Assembly: GCA_030535245.1 (NCBI GenBank) | Contig: JAUNBJ010000003.1 | Location: 15,304-79,303, forward strand | DNA length: 64,000 nt | Reading direction: 5' to 3' | Origin: Planctomycetia bacterium | GTDB taxonomy: Bacteria; Planctomycetota; Planctomycetia; Pirellulales; Thermoguttaceae | Part shown: piece after piece, positions 41,137 to 50,339 of the stretch | Position numbering within the stretch: position 1 is the stretch's first letter | How the letters are laid out: each line of letters starts with the position of its first letter | Program-made: the position numbers and the translations under genes | The notes under the pieces: model-generated | Database searches by the model: none | What the model was told of the DNA's origin: nothing | The model's input: only the letters and a program-made list of their open reading frames with translations

Positions 41137-43437
41137 ATGAAAAATCTTTCCCTGCTTGTCGGACTGTTGGGGTGGCTGGTTCCTTCCGTTTATGCCGACT
41201 ACCTGACGGAATCGCGGGCCGGATTCCGAAACATCGCGTTGTGTTACGAGAATCCGGACGCCGACGCCGCGTATTTCCGTCCGATGTTGGTCAAATATAC
41301 GGACGACCAACCAACGACGCAGGCAGGGTTCGACGCATTTCTGTTTTTGCGCTACACGATCCATGGGAAGAAAACGGAAGTCGCCACGTTTTGCAAAGAG
41401 GATTTTCAGTGGTTCCTTACCTCCTGTTTCGAGAATGCGGCGGATGTTCCCGAACTGAACCGTGCGGTAAGAGAACTGCGGAACGAGGGGTTTCTGAAAC
41501 GCGAAGCACCGATTCGCGTGATGTTTGCCATTCCCTGGCTCTCTCCGAAAGCAACCGATTTTGGCGACGTGGATGGCGACGGCGTTTCGGAAAATCTCTC
41601 CACCGCCGACGGACGCCGACGGGTGCTGAACTGGTTCACAGAGGAAATCCTCTCCCGAATGCGGGCGTTTCCGGAACTGGAACTCTGGGGTTTCTACATG
41701 ATGCGGGAGGGATTGAGCGAAGCGGATGGGGACATTGCCCGACAATACTGCGACGTGATTCACGCGAAGGGGTATCGGGCGTTGTGGATTCCATACTTTC
41801 AGGCACAGGGGGTTGAGCAGGGATACGACCTGGGGATGGATGCGGTGATCCAGCAAAGCAACTGGACGTTCCGCGTCGATGGCGACTCGGGAGCGCGACG
41901 GAATCGGATCGTGCTGGCTGCGGAATTTGCGAAGGAACAGGGGTTGGGAATCGAGCTGGAAATCAATCCCTCCTCCACTCCCCAATGGCGACGAATCTTC
42001 CTGCAAACGCTGGAGTCCGGAACGCGTACCGGGTTCCAGCACGCACCGTCGGCAGCCTATTTCGGCAACCGTTTTTTCTGGCCCACCAGTCCCGACCCCC
42101 AAGACCGTCGGTTGTATGCCATCTGGATGGATTATCTGGCGGGCAAGCCGATTTCCCTCGACCCACCAGGCACCTGGACGCAAACGCAGCGGGACGACGG
42201 GACGCTTGAAATCCTATACACATGCCAAAAGCCGGAAGCGGTGCGGATCGTCGATATTTTCCTGACCGAAACGGAGACGGCGTTTTTTTCGGGACTTACA
42301 CAAATCGACACGCGGGTTCAGGCATCCGATCCCTGGACGCCAACGGCGTGGAAACTGCGTCGCGACTGGAATCCACGGAATCGGACGCACCAGAATCTTT
42401 CGGTCGCATTGCCGGGACAGGCCGTTCGCCAGCTGCGTATCCGAATGACGCCCGACGCCGGTTCCGCTCCCCCCAACGTAACGGATGTGGATTTGGACGC
42501 GACGATTCCTCCGCTGTTGCTTTCCGAAGCGTACCGCAAAACGTACACCACGAACCAGCCCTCCCCCACAGTCACGTATCCCGACACCACCGGGCGGAAG
42601 CTGCTGGATGGCGTGACGGGACGCGAATGGTCGAAACATGTCGGCTGGCAAGGGTCGCTGCCGGTGACGATTTCCCTCGATTTCCACCAAAAAATCACGT
42701 TTGACGAAATTCGTATCCACGCACACCCCGGCCCCAGCGCAGGCATCCGGCTCCCCGATAGCGTGACGGCGATTTTCTCGGAAGCCGCCGAAACGCCCCG
42801 TCTGTCCGGCATGGGAAAAGCCCCCCAAAACCTCGAAGCGGTCGCCGATTTCCACTTCCAGAAAGAGGGGGATTTCCTGCAATGGAAACGGAACGCTCCG
42901 GCCCATGCGCGAAGCATGACGCTTTCCCTTTCCCACTCCGGCTGGCTTTTCCTGTCGGAGTTGGAATTTTTCCGCAATGGAAAACGGCTCGATTCCTCTG
43001 CGTTTTGCTATCGGTTGTCCCGTGCCGAAACGTTTACGCAAACGAAAGAGAACCCCTATCCGGACGATGGGCAAAAACTGACGGACGGACAGGTCGGCAC
43101 CGATTTCTCCAAGCAGTGCTTCGGTTCCCACACCGAGAAAATGCGGGTCACGCTCGACCTCGGCACGCCGCTTCCGGTCGGCTCCGTGACGGCCTGGGTG
43201 CTGGACGGCGGTGCAGCAGGGGTTCGTCTTCCTGACCACGCTTCCGTCCGTTTTTCCACCGATGGCGAACAGTGGACTTCCCCGCAGGAAATCCCCCTGC
43301 CGCCCCGGAAAAAATGCCGCAACCTCCAGGTCGTTCCCCTGACGCACAACGCCCACAAAACGCAGGCCCGGTACGTGGAAGTGGAGCTGACTCCCCAAGG
43401 CTGGACCATGCTTTCGGAGATCACCGTGAAACGCTGA
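41137..43437 (+). CDS. Secreted DUF4855 protein with discoidin-like C-terminal domains
   Basis: A 766-residue protein with signal peptide (MKNLSLLVGLLGWLVPSVYA). The first 370 residues match DUF4855 by the features NIALCYENPD, FRPMLVKYTDD, FDAFLFLRYT and WIPYFQAQGVEQGYDLGMDA followed by VIQQSNWTF. This domain has a TIM-barrel-like pattern and is found near glycan-degrading genes. Two beta-sandwich F5/8-type regions follow, with similar blocks (LLDGVTGREWSKHVGW and LTDGQVGTDFSKQCFG) that probably bind carbohydrate. No known catalytic residues can be named. It ends 17 bases inside the convergent gene at 43421. Confidence 0.75.
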   Translation: MKNLSLLVGLLGWLVPSVYADYLTESRAGFRNIALCYENPDADAAYFRPMLVKYTDDQPTTQAGFDAFLFLRYTIHGKKTEVATFCKEDFQWFLTSCFENAADVPELNRAVRELRNEGFLKREAPIRVMFAIPWLSPKATDFGDVDGDGVSENLSTADGRRRVLNWFTEEILSRMRAFPELELWGFYMMREGLSEADGDIARQYCDVIHAKGYRALWIPYFQAQGVEQGYDLGMDAVIQQSNWTFRVDGDSGARRNRIVLAAEFAKEQGLGIELEINPSSTPQWRRIFLQTLESGTRTGFQHAPSAAYFGNRFFWPTSPDPQDRRLYAIWMDYLAGKPISLDPPGTWTQTQRDDGTLEILYTCQKPEAVRIVDIFLTETETAFFSGLTQIDTRVQASDPWTPTAWKLRRDWNPRNRTHQNLSVALPGQAVRQLRIRMTPDAGSAPPNVTDVDLDATIPPLLLSEAYRKTYTTNQPSPTVTYPDTTGRKLLDGVTGREWSKHVGWQGSLPVTISLDFHQKITFDEIRIHAHPGPSAGIRLPDSVTAIFSEAAETPRLSGMGKAPQNLEAVADFHFQKEGDFLQWKRNAPAHARSMTLSLSHSGWLFLSELEFFRNGKRLDSSAFCYRLSRAETFTQTKENPYPDDGQKLTDGQVGTDFSKQCFGSHTEKMRVTLDLGTPLPVGSVTAWVLDGGAAGVRLPDHASVRFSTDGEQWTSPQEIPLPPRKKCRNLQVVPLTHNAHKTQARYVEVELTPQGWTMLSEITVKR

Positions 43438-45370
43438 CGCCGTTCTTTTCCACCCGAACGCCACGCGGTTCCAGCACGAAACCGTCCGTCATGCGGTACG
43501 GCACGTCCCCAAAATGGACCGTCACACGCACGCCGTTGCCAAATTCCGATTGCTGCACTTTCCGATCCGGCGTGAGCCAGCGGTAATTCGTCATGGGCGA
43601 CATTCCCGTCATTCGGGAAACCGGGGCGGCAATTTTCACGCTCTCGGCCAGTTGGGGCTGAATCTGCGTAAACGTCGCTTTGTCGAACAGGTACATCGGC
43701 GGCGTGCCGCAAACCGCGTTGAACAAATCCCGCTTCCACCAGATTGCCGGGAATTTGTTGTTGTAATCGCACCAGTACCAGTACGACACCACGCAGTCGT
43801 GAAACACCAGCTCCCAGAACGGCACCCGAAGCTGCTCGCTTGTGCCCAACCGAATTTTTTCCGGCACCTCGTCGTAAATTTTCGTCTGCCAGCGTCCCCC
43901 ATCCACGCGATAGTGGTTCGGGGCGCTGAACATCCCCTCGAAATAATCGCAGCATGGCACGAAGCACTCGACGCCATCCTCCGTGCCGCAAACCAGATGA
44001 AACGCCTCCCCCAGCATGAAAAAAAGTTTCTGCCGGGCAACCAGGCTCTCCCGCCGATTCAGTGGGTGTTTCGGATTCCAGCACTCCCCCAGACCGCACC
44101 CCGTCACATCCAGAAATCGGGCCGAATATGGCGACGTTTCGAGAATCTTTCCAATCCGCTTGCGGGCATAGTCACACGCCCGTGCCTCGCATAACGACGC
44201 GCATGGAATCATCGGTTTTTCCGGGTCTTTGGGGAACACCTGCCACCCCCGTGCGGGCGTCCCGTCCGGCCTGCGCACGATGTCGTCGTTCGTCCACGCT
44301 TCCGGAATCCAGTCGCTGCTGACGTAACGCACCTCCGAAAGTTTTTCAGGTTCGATCAGGTCTTTGTAAATGTCGTAACAGCTGACCAACACGTTCGGGA
44401 ATCGGGCCAGATTCCGGACCTGTTCGGGGGAAGAGCGCCGATTCTGGAACGTCTCCGCCCCGCCTGCACAGTTCATCAGCACGTTGTCAAATCCCAGCTC
44501 TTTAAGCCGCGTAAGTGCCGCTTCCTTGTCCGCATCCCAGTACCAGACGTTCGGTGCCCCGATGAGGGTGTCCAACCGCCCGGCCAGCTTCGGAGAACGC
44601 TTTTTCTTTTCCTCAAACGTGACCAGATACCCCTTCGCACGCATGATTTCCCGATACCGGGCCGCAATGGAAACCGGATTGCACTTCTCCATGAAAACAT
44701 ACCGAATCGACCGGGCGTAGCCGAACGTCTGCTTATCCTGCGTCCAGCAAATATTAATCTGCCGCAGCCCGTTCTTCCGCACCGCAAACCGAATCGCCGC
44801 ATTCTCCGGCGTTTCCAGAATCGCCATGTACCCGCAGGCCGGGAGAATCTCGCCATCCTCCGACACCGTTTCCGCATACTGCCCCCAAACGCCCATGTTC
44901 ATGTCGCGGCCATACACGCCAAACAAATCGAGCCGGTCGGTTCCCACATCCGCCATCTCCACCGGAAACGCAAACCCACAACCATGCGGAAGCAACACCC
45001 GTTCCCCCTTTGCCGCCTCAAACGGGTACGGATACTCCAGCCGCGTTCCCACTCGTGATTCCGGCGCCGCGTCAAGCCGTACGCCCAACGCATTTTGCTC
45101 CAACGTCAGCACGGCGTGAAAGTCCGCGTTGATTTGCGGATACCGGAACGTAAACATCAGCCGGTTTTCCTCCGCTTTCACCCCGGAAACCGCCAGCACG
45201 GGAAGCGTGTCCGGCAAGGCTTTCCAGTTCCGGCCCGTCCGCTTGTCTTGCACGTCAAACGCACCATTTTCCGGACGAAAAACCACCTTCAGCGACGCGT
45301 TTTCCAACGTCTGCCCCCAAGCCGCAAACGTCGTCCAGAACACCACCAACCCAGAAAACAGAAATTTCAT
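43421..45370 (-). CDS. Secreted glycoside-hydrolase-like protein (GH101/GH129/DUF5696 type)
   Basis: A 649-residue protein with signal peptide (MKFLFSGLVVFWTTFAAWG). An N-terminal beta-sandwich (ENASLKVVFRPENGAFDVQD; RTGRNWKALPD) precedes a barrel-like region with WYWDADKEAALTRLKELGFD, SARFLDVTGCGLGECWNPKH and FWELVFHDCVVSYWYW. This resembles the endo-alpha-N-acetylgalactosaminidase-like families. Asp in FLDVTG and Glu in GLGECWN are possible catalytic acids but unproven. ATG 45370 follows GGGAGGAGACGC; the longer frame is rejected. It is the last gene of the minus-strand operon from 53129. Confidence 0.62.
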   Translation of the reverse strand: MKFLFSGLVVFWTTFAAWGQTLENASLKVVFRPENGAFDVQDKRTGRNWKALPDTLPVLAVSGVKAEENRLMFTFRYPQINADFHAVLTLEQNALGVRLDAAPESRVGTRLEYPYPFEAAKGERVLLPHGCGFAFPVEMADVGTDRLDLFGVYGRDMNMGVWGQYAETVSEDGEILPACGYMAILETPENAAIRFAVRKNGLRQINICWTQDKQTFGYARSIRYVFMEKCNPVSIAARYREIMRAKGYLVTFEEKKKRSPKLAGRLDTLIGAPNVWYWDADKEAALTRLKELGFDNVLMNCAGGAETFQNRRSSPEQVRNLARFPNVLVSCYDIYKDLIEPEKLSEVRYVSSDWIPEAWTNDDIVRRPDGTPARGWQVFPKDPEKPMIPCASLCEARACDYARKRIGKILETSPYSARFLDVTGCGLGECWNPKHPLNRRESLVARQKLFFMLGEAFHLVCGTEDGVECFVPCCDYFEGMFSAPNHYRVDGGRWQTKIYDEVPEKIRLGTSEQLRVPFWELVFHDCVVSYWYWCDYNNKFPAIWWKRDLFNAVCGTPPMYLFDKATFTQIQPQLAESVKIAAPVSRMTGMSPMTNYRWLTPDRKVQQSEFGNGVRVTVHFGDVPYRMTDGFVLEPRGVRVEKNGVSVSR

Positions 45371-45390
45371 GCGTCTCCTCCCAAAGTCTT

Positions 45391-45918
45391 TCACACGCCG
45401 TAATCCCAATCCTTTTCTTCGTCCGCCAGCAACTTTGGACGCATGTAATATCCCACACGCCACGCACAAAGCAAAAGCACCATCCATCCCACACTCCCCA
45501 ACAGCAACAGCCCATCCCACAACACCAGCTGAATCCCCTCCTCCCTCCGGGAATCCTCCGCAATGGCAAGGGCACGCATCTGCTGCTCCGTCAGAGAATG
45601 ATTCTCCTGCAACGATTCTTCCACCGCCACACGATAATATTCCAAATTCCGATTCTCCCGCGCGTCGGGCCAATCGGCTTCCAGCGTCCTTTCACGCGTC
45701 TCTTTTTCTTTCAGCGGAACCACCGGAACCGGACGAGGTTCTTCGTTCACATATCGCAACCCTCCCGCGATACCGACAAAAACCGTCACCAGCCCGATCA
45801 TTCCCCAAAAAACCCAAAAAGGTTGCTCGTTCAGCCGATAGTACCCCGCCGCACCATAGACAATCAGGGAGATACACAGCACCAGCGGCGCCACGAGCAA
45901 TACCCATACCCAAACCAT
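45391..45918 (-). CDS. Membrane protein of unknown function
   Basis: A 175-residue protein with two N-terminal membrane helices (VWVLLVAPLVLCISLIVYG and WVFWGMIGLVTVFVGIAGG), a charged middle region of about 75 residues rich in Glu and Arg, and a third helix (DGLLLLGSVGWMVLLLCAW). I do not recognise the family. ATG 45918 has GGAGGGGCC upstream. It sits 14 bases after nadE and 20 bases before the glycosidase-like gene, so it is co-transcribed with them. Confidence 0.7.
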   Translation of the reverse strand: MVWVWVLLVAPLVLCISLIVYGAAGYYRLNEQPFWVFWGMIGLVTVFVGIAGGLRYVNEEPRPVPVVPLKEKETRERTLEADWPDARENRNLEYYRVAVEESLQENHSLTEQQMRALAIAEDSRREEGIQLVLWDGLLLLGSVGWMVLLLCAWRVGYYMRPKLLADEEKDWDYGV

Positions 45919-45932
45919 GGCCCCTCCGTCGG

Positions 45933-46676
45933 TTATCCAGGATACGTTTTCGGCAGCGTACGCTTGTGACTTGTCGCGTCGCGAACATGCTCAATCCGGG
46001 CGATGTTCTCCTCCGTCCCGGTACCATGAAGCAGGTATTCGTCGATCTCCGCGTACCGGATGCCCATCTCCGCTTCGTCGGTCTGCCCCTCGAACAGCCC
46101 GGCCGACGGCGCCTTTTCGATGATCTCCGACGGTGCCCCCAAAAACCGCAGAAAATCGAAAATCTCCGTCGCGGTCAGGTCGGCAATCGGGTTGAAATCG
46201 CAGGCACCATCCCCCCATTTCGTAAAATACCCCATCGTCGCCTCCGAACGGTTCCCCGTCCCGCAGACCAACGCCCCACGGGACTGAGCAATCGTGTAAA
46301 GCGTCGTCATGCGAAGCCTCGGATTGATGTTCATCTTCCCCTTCGCCGCGTTTTCCTCCGAAATTTCCATCCCCTGAAGCACCGGCTCCAGCACCCGTAA
46401 AAACGCCTCTTTCACCGGCGTTACGTCCACCTCGATCGTGGGGATGTCGAACTGCTTCGCCACCCGGAGCGCATCGTCCCGATCCTGGCCGAAATTCCGC
46501 GAACTCTGGCACGGGAGGATCACCCCCAGCACCCTGTCCGTCGCCATGCGGCACAAAATCCCGGCCAACGTGCAGTCCTTGCCGCCGCTGTTGCCATACA
46601 CCACTCCCATCCCGTTCAACACCGAACGGATCCAGATCACCCGAGCGTCTCGCTCCTTCTCCCAATCTCGCAACAT
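45933..46676 (-). CDS. nadE: Ammonia-dependent NAD+ synthase
   Basis: A 247-residue enzyme that converts nicotinate adenine dinucleotide, ATP and ammonia to NAD+; cytosolic. The PP-loop is YGNSGGKDCTLAG (Ser30 to Asp34). Later family segments are CGTGNRSEATMGYFTKWGDG, DFNPIADLTATEIFDFLRFL and the acidic TDEAEMGIRYAEIDEYLL. No glutaminase domain is present, so it uses free ammonia. ATG 46676 is chosen because the upstream frame lacks homology. It is placed within an operon of glycan-degrading proteins, an unusual setting for a housekeeping gene. Confidence 0.93.
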   Translation of the reverse strand: MLRDWEKERDARVIWIRSVLNGMGVVYGNSGGKDCTLAGILCRMATDRVLGVILPCQSSRNFGQDRDDALRVAKQFDIPTIEVDVTPVKEAFLRVLEPVLQGMEISEENAAKGKMNINPRLRMTTLYTIAQSRGALVCGTGNRSEATMGYFTKWGDGACDFNPIADLTATEIFDFLRFLGAPSEIIEKAPSAGLFEGQTDEAEMGIRYAEIDEYLLHGTGTEENIARIEHVRDATSHKRTLPKTYPG

Positions 46677-46737
46677 CTCTCCAACCTTTCGCACGGGGCC
46701 TTGCCCGCATGGAGTTTTTCCCCTCCCGGAAAATCCC

Positions 46738-47919
46738 TCAGTTCGCCCACTCCGGAATCGGTTCTCGCTCGATAACCGGGTCGGAACAGGTCTCCTGAAG
46801 ACGACGTATCTTGCCCGCTTCCGCCGCCACCTCGTTGACGTCCACGGAAAATTGGAAATCCAGCCCAAAATGCCGCTTCGCACCCGGCGCCAGCGTCACG
46901 ACCCGCCCGTTGGCCTTCTCGAACGTCTTGTCGTTCGGGAAATTCAACGCCGGTTCCATGCCCGTAACGTAGCCGTCCTGCGAAGCGTGCTGGCACTTCC
47001 ACTGGCAATAACAGGGAAACTCGTTCTTGTTGAACCCCACCGAAACGCCAAAATCGCTGGACGCGTTTTCCAGAAACACCCGCGTGTTCCCCGCCTCGTC
47101 CGCCGCCAGGTCGTAATAGTAACAGGTCTCCGCCTCGCCCGTCGTTGGGGCATGGCAGTCGAACAACGTGTCCAGCTGCGTCGCCGCCCAGGCGTTCCGC
47201 GGACAGACCCGACGGAAAGGAATATGCAGCCTCGCCCCGTCGCCCGCCACCGGCTCGCCCGTGTTGATGTGGTACAGAAGCTCCAGCTCGCTTTCCCTGG
47301 CACTCAGGTTTTCGATGTCGTCGTCTATCCGAAACGAAGTTCCCGTAAACGGCACCGTCAGCGTGCTTTCCAGCTCCAGCGAATTGAAAAACATCCGCGC
47401 TTCCCGAACCACCCCCGTGACACGAACGACCTGCATGTCGTCGTCCACCTCAAGCGTCACCTTCCAGGCGGGCGTGTTGGCAATGTGCCCATGCAACGGA
47501 TGGCGAAGCGTCCCTTTTTCATCGAAATCGGGCGCCCCGTTGCTCTCCAGACCGCAGCGAACCACGAACTCGTTGAACCCCCGCAACCAGCCAAACCCGT
47601 CGGGCTGATACAGCGGCACGTTTCGGGGATGCACCGGAACCGGAACCGGAGAATGCCACCCCACCCGGACTTTCTTCCCCCCCTGCCGGACGTGCGCCTT
47701 CCAAATCCCCATCCCCCGCGTGGGCATGACGAACAACGTCATTTGTCCGTTGGAAATTTCCAGCATATCCACCCCGTCGGACGGCCCGCCACGTAAGGTT
47801 TTATGCGTGATCGACACGTTCCGAAAATCGGCGTGACGGTACGTCGTCGCGTCTAAATGGACATCCACTTTCTGAAGTTTGTCCGATGCCTTCAGCGTAA
47901 AATATTTGGCAGTTTCCAT
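46738..47919 (-). CDS. DUF4432 aldose-1-epimerase-like protein
   Basis: A 393-residue cytosolic protein of the galactose-mutarotase fold (DUF4432). Segments include DMLEISNGQMTLFVMPTRGM, GFNEFVVRCGLESNGAPDFD, LRHPLHGHIANTPAW, SFRIDDDIENLSARESELEL with LYHINTGEP, and GYVTGMEPALNFPNDKTFEK. Relatives bind or epimerise sugars. The conserved His residues in HGH and the Glu in GMEP are candidate catalytic residues by analogy with mutarotase. The start lies 18 bases after the DUF4091 gene. It probably acts on a sugar released by the secreted enzymes. Confidence 0.8.
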   Translation of the reverse strand: METAKYFTLKASDKLQKVDVHLDATTYRHADFRNVSITHKTLRGGPSDGVDMLEISNGQMTLFVMPTRGMGIWKAHVRQGGKKVRVGWHSPVPVPVHPRNVPLYQPDGFGWLRGFNEFVVRCGLESNGAPDFDEKGTLRHPLHGHIANTPAWKVTLEVDDDMQVVRVTGVVREARMFFNSLELESTLTVPFTGTSFRIDDDIENLSARESELELLYHINTGEPVAGDGARLHIPFRRVCPRNAWAATQLDTLFDCHAPTTGEAETCYYYDLAADEAGNTRVFLENASSDFGVSVGFNKNEFPCYCQWKCQHASQDGYVTGMEPALNFPNDKTFEKANGRVVTLAPGAKRHFGLDFQFSVDVNEVAAEAGKIRRLQETCSDPVIEREPIPEWAN

Positions 47920-47937
47920 AATGCTCTCCGTAATGCT

Positions 47938-50304
47938 TTACTCCTGTTCGTCCCAATCGATTAAGGATATTTCCTCAAAAAGAAAACGCACGTCGTCGCT
48001 GTTCTGGTAATGGTTCTCCGACACCGTCAACCGCAGGTGCGCGGGCACGGCATCCGACGTCGCCAGGCCGTCGTAACGGTTGTTGTCCGAAAGCGTATGC
48101 ACCACTTCCTGAACCGCGTCGCCCATCGGTTTGCCTGTAATCGTAAACGACGTGACAGGCCGCACCCCGACCGTAAGCGGGAATTTCTCACAATCGGTAC
48201 GGCTGGACGTCACACGATAACGAATCCGAATCCCCTTGGGAACGCGGTCGAACGTCCCCGCCGGGAAATTATAAACCAACGCCGGCCAGCCCGACAGATA
48301 ATTCCCCGACGGATTGCCCGTGCCGTCGTTCTGGGTGTCCACCTGTACCCGCAACATCGCGTTGGGCTTGCCGTCCTTCCCCGGAACCACTTCCACCGTC
48401 GCTTCCTTCTCCGTCGCACGACACTTCGTGAGATCGACCGGAATCAGACGGAGTTTGCCCGCCTTGAGCTTTTCCTGATACTGTACCTCAAAACTGTCCG
48501 GATGCTCCACGTTTCGCGGCTCCACGATCACCGACGGTGCGACCTTCTCGTTCGTTGCCGGATATTTCAGAAGGGATTGCGTCACCTCCGCCATGGCACG
48601 ACGGTACACGTCAAATTTCTCCGACGGAATCAGATCGCCCGACAGGTATTTTTCCTGCACGACAATGGAATCCCAAATTTCCTGCAAAAGTGCCCTGCCC
48701 GACTGACACAACGCCTGTACCGCAGGATCGGTCGCTTCTTCCCGCTGGACGATGGCCGTCTGGAGCGTGTAAAGGTACTTCAGGTCATGAATCCCCTCGC
48801 GGAAACATTCCCAGTACGTCGTCATGATCATGTCGCCCGTTTCCGGGTTCAAGATGTTCGCGCCGCCGCTGGATGCCAGATTGAAATGATCCGGCGAATT
48901 GTTCCGCCAAATCCACGGAACCAGCATGTCGAAACCGCTCCGCCAAAACCCGAATCCATACGTCTGCCGCCCCCCATGGCACATGATAACCATGTCTTTG
49001 CGCTCGTAGGAATTGTGGTTCGGATAACACCAATACTCCTTTTTGTGTTTCGTCATGACCTCGTCGTATGGCGGCAAAAATACCTGCGACGCGAAAATAT
49101 CCACCACCGGATCGTACGCCATGAAAGAAGGATCCATCGGCTCTTTCGTCGTGTACGTCGGAAGCCCGGCGTCGTGGAAAATCTTGTAAATCCGAACGCC
49201 AAACTCCGTGGACTGCGGCGATATTTCGTCCAACGGCCCAAAGACCATCGCCGGATACCCCTTCGCGTCGCACTCTTTCTTCCACGCCCGGCATAGTTTT
49301 TCAATCTCCGCGTACGCCTCCTCCGTCGGTGTGCCGGTCATCACCAAATGGCTGCCAAATTTCACGTCGCAATATTTCGTCAGCACCCACGACACCGACC
49401 CGCCAATCGTCGGAATCGGCGGCTCCATGCCGTTCTCCTTCATCAATTCCTGCCAAAAATCGAAATTTGGAATGAAGAACTTCTTCTCCTCCAAATCGTA
49501 ACCCATACACATCACCGGCGAACGGTCGAAACCATAATCCCGCATGACGCGAAACTCCTTCCGCATCACCTCGCGTGCCCACGCTTCGTCTTTCTGGCCC
49601 GTCTGCACCAGCGTATGCCGAAACGGAGCGTAATAATACGCCGAATAGTGCTTCGTCGGGTCTTTCAGCAGGTCAAACGGCAGTACCTCCAGCGTCACCG
49701 GCAGCGTCGCCGCCTTTGACAAACCGTCGTACGTCACCGTCACCCTCCCCGTGTACTTCCCCGCAGGACACCCCTTCGGAACGTAAAACGTCAGGAAATA
49801 CCGCTGCGAAACCTTCTCCGGAGCGTCGCACTCCGTCACCGGTTGCAGGTATTCCGGCAGCACGCGATACTGCTTCGTCTTGGAATTGTAATGGGTGTAA
49901 CGAACGTCCCGATACGTCACCAAACGGACCTGAACGTCTCGCAGAAGATGTTCCCCACACGCAAATTCCCCCGCCACGACCCGCAGATTCTTCAACTCGC
50001 GAAGCGGATAGACCGCGAAATTCAACGTGAGCCACTGGTCGCCCGCCGCGAAACCCGAAAGTTCCGTCGTTCGTTCCTCCGCCCCCGGTCGCGACTCCGG
50101 ATAGACAGGGTCGGTAATCGGTCGCGTAAACAACGCAAAACCACGCGTCTTTTCCGCTTCGGTCGGCACAAACTCCGGACGCCTCTCGCAGTACGGAATC
50201 CGCGTCCAGTCCTCAGGCGCCACGTCCGACGGAGGAATCGGTCGCCCCGCAAACGCGGAAATCGTCAAAAAAAACAAAACCATTGTCAGGATATTTCGTT
50301 TCAT
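47938..50304 (-). CDS. Secreted DUF4091 glycoside-hydrolase-like protein A
   Basis: A 788-residue protein with signal peptide MKRNILTMVLFFLTISAFA. An N-terminal beta-rich domain (RPITDPVYPESRPG; YPLRELKNLRVVAGEFAC) precedes a barrel-like region ending in DUF4091: FWRSGFDMLVPWIWRNNSPD, YWECFREGIHDLKYLYTLQ. A C-terminal beta-sandwich follows. A Glu-containing segment GPLDEISPQS is a candidate active-site strand. DUF4091 proteins are thought to be glycosidases but none of these residues is proven here. ATG 50304 follows AAGGAAGGATCCC. It lies 35 bases downstream of a related gene. Confidence 0.75.
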   Translation of the reverse strand: MKRNILTMVLFFLTISAFAGRPIPPSDVAPEDWTRIPYCERRPEFVPTEAEKTRGFALFTRPITDPVYPESRPGAEERTTELSGFAAGDQWLTLNFAVYPLRELKNLRVVAGEFACGEHLLRDVQVRLVTYRDVRYTHYNSKTKQYRVLPEYLQPVTECDAPEKVSQRYFLTFYVPKGCPAGKYTGRVTVTYDGLSKAATLPVTLEVLPFDLLKDPTKHYSAYYYAPFRHTLVQTGQKDEAWAREVMRKEFRVMRDYGFDRSPVMCMGYDLEEKKFFIPNFDFWQELMKENGMEPPIPTIGGSVSWVLTKYCDVKFGSHLVMTGTPTEEAYAEIEKLCRAWKKECDAKGYPAMVFGPLDEISPQSTEFGVRIYKIFHDAGLPTYTTKEPMDPSFMAYDPVVDIFASQVFLPPYDEVMTKHKKEYWCYPNHNSYERKDMVIMCHGGRQTYGFGFWRSGFDMLVPWIWRNNSPDHFNLASSGGANILNPETGDMIMTTYWECFREGIHDLKYLYTLQTAIVQREEATDPAVQALCQSGRALLQEIWDSIVVQEKYLSGDLIPSEKFDVYRRAMAEVTQSLLKYPATNEKVAPSVIVEPRNVEHPDSFEVQYQEKLKAGKLRLIPVDLTKCRATEKEATVEVVPGKDGKPNAMLRVQVDTQNDGTGNPSGNYLSGWPALVYNFPAGTFDRVPKGIRIRYRVTSSRTDCEKFPLTVGVRPVTSFTITGKPMGDAVQEVVHTLSDNNRYDGLATSDAVPAHLRLTVSENHYQNSDDVRFLFEEISLIDWDEQE

Positions 50305-50339
50305 GGGATCCTTCCTTAAAATTTCATGGGAAAACAGGG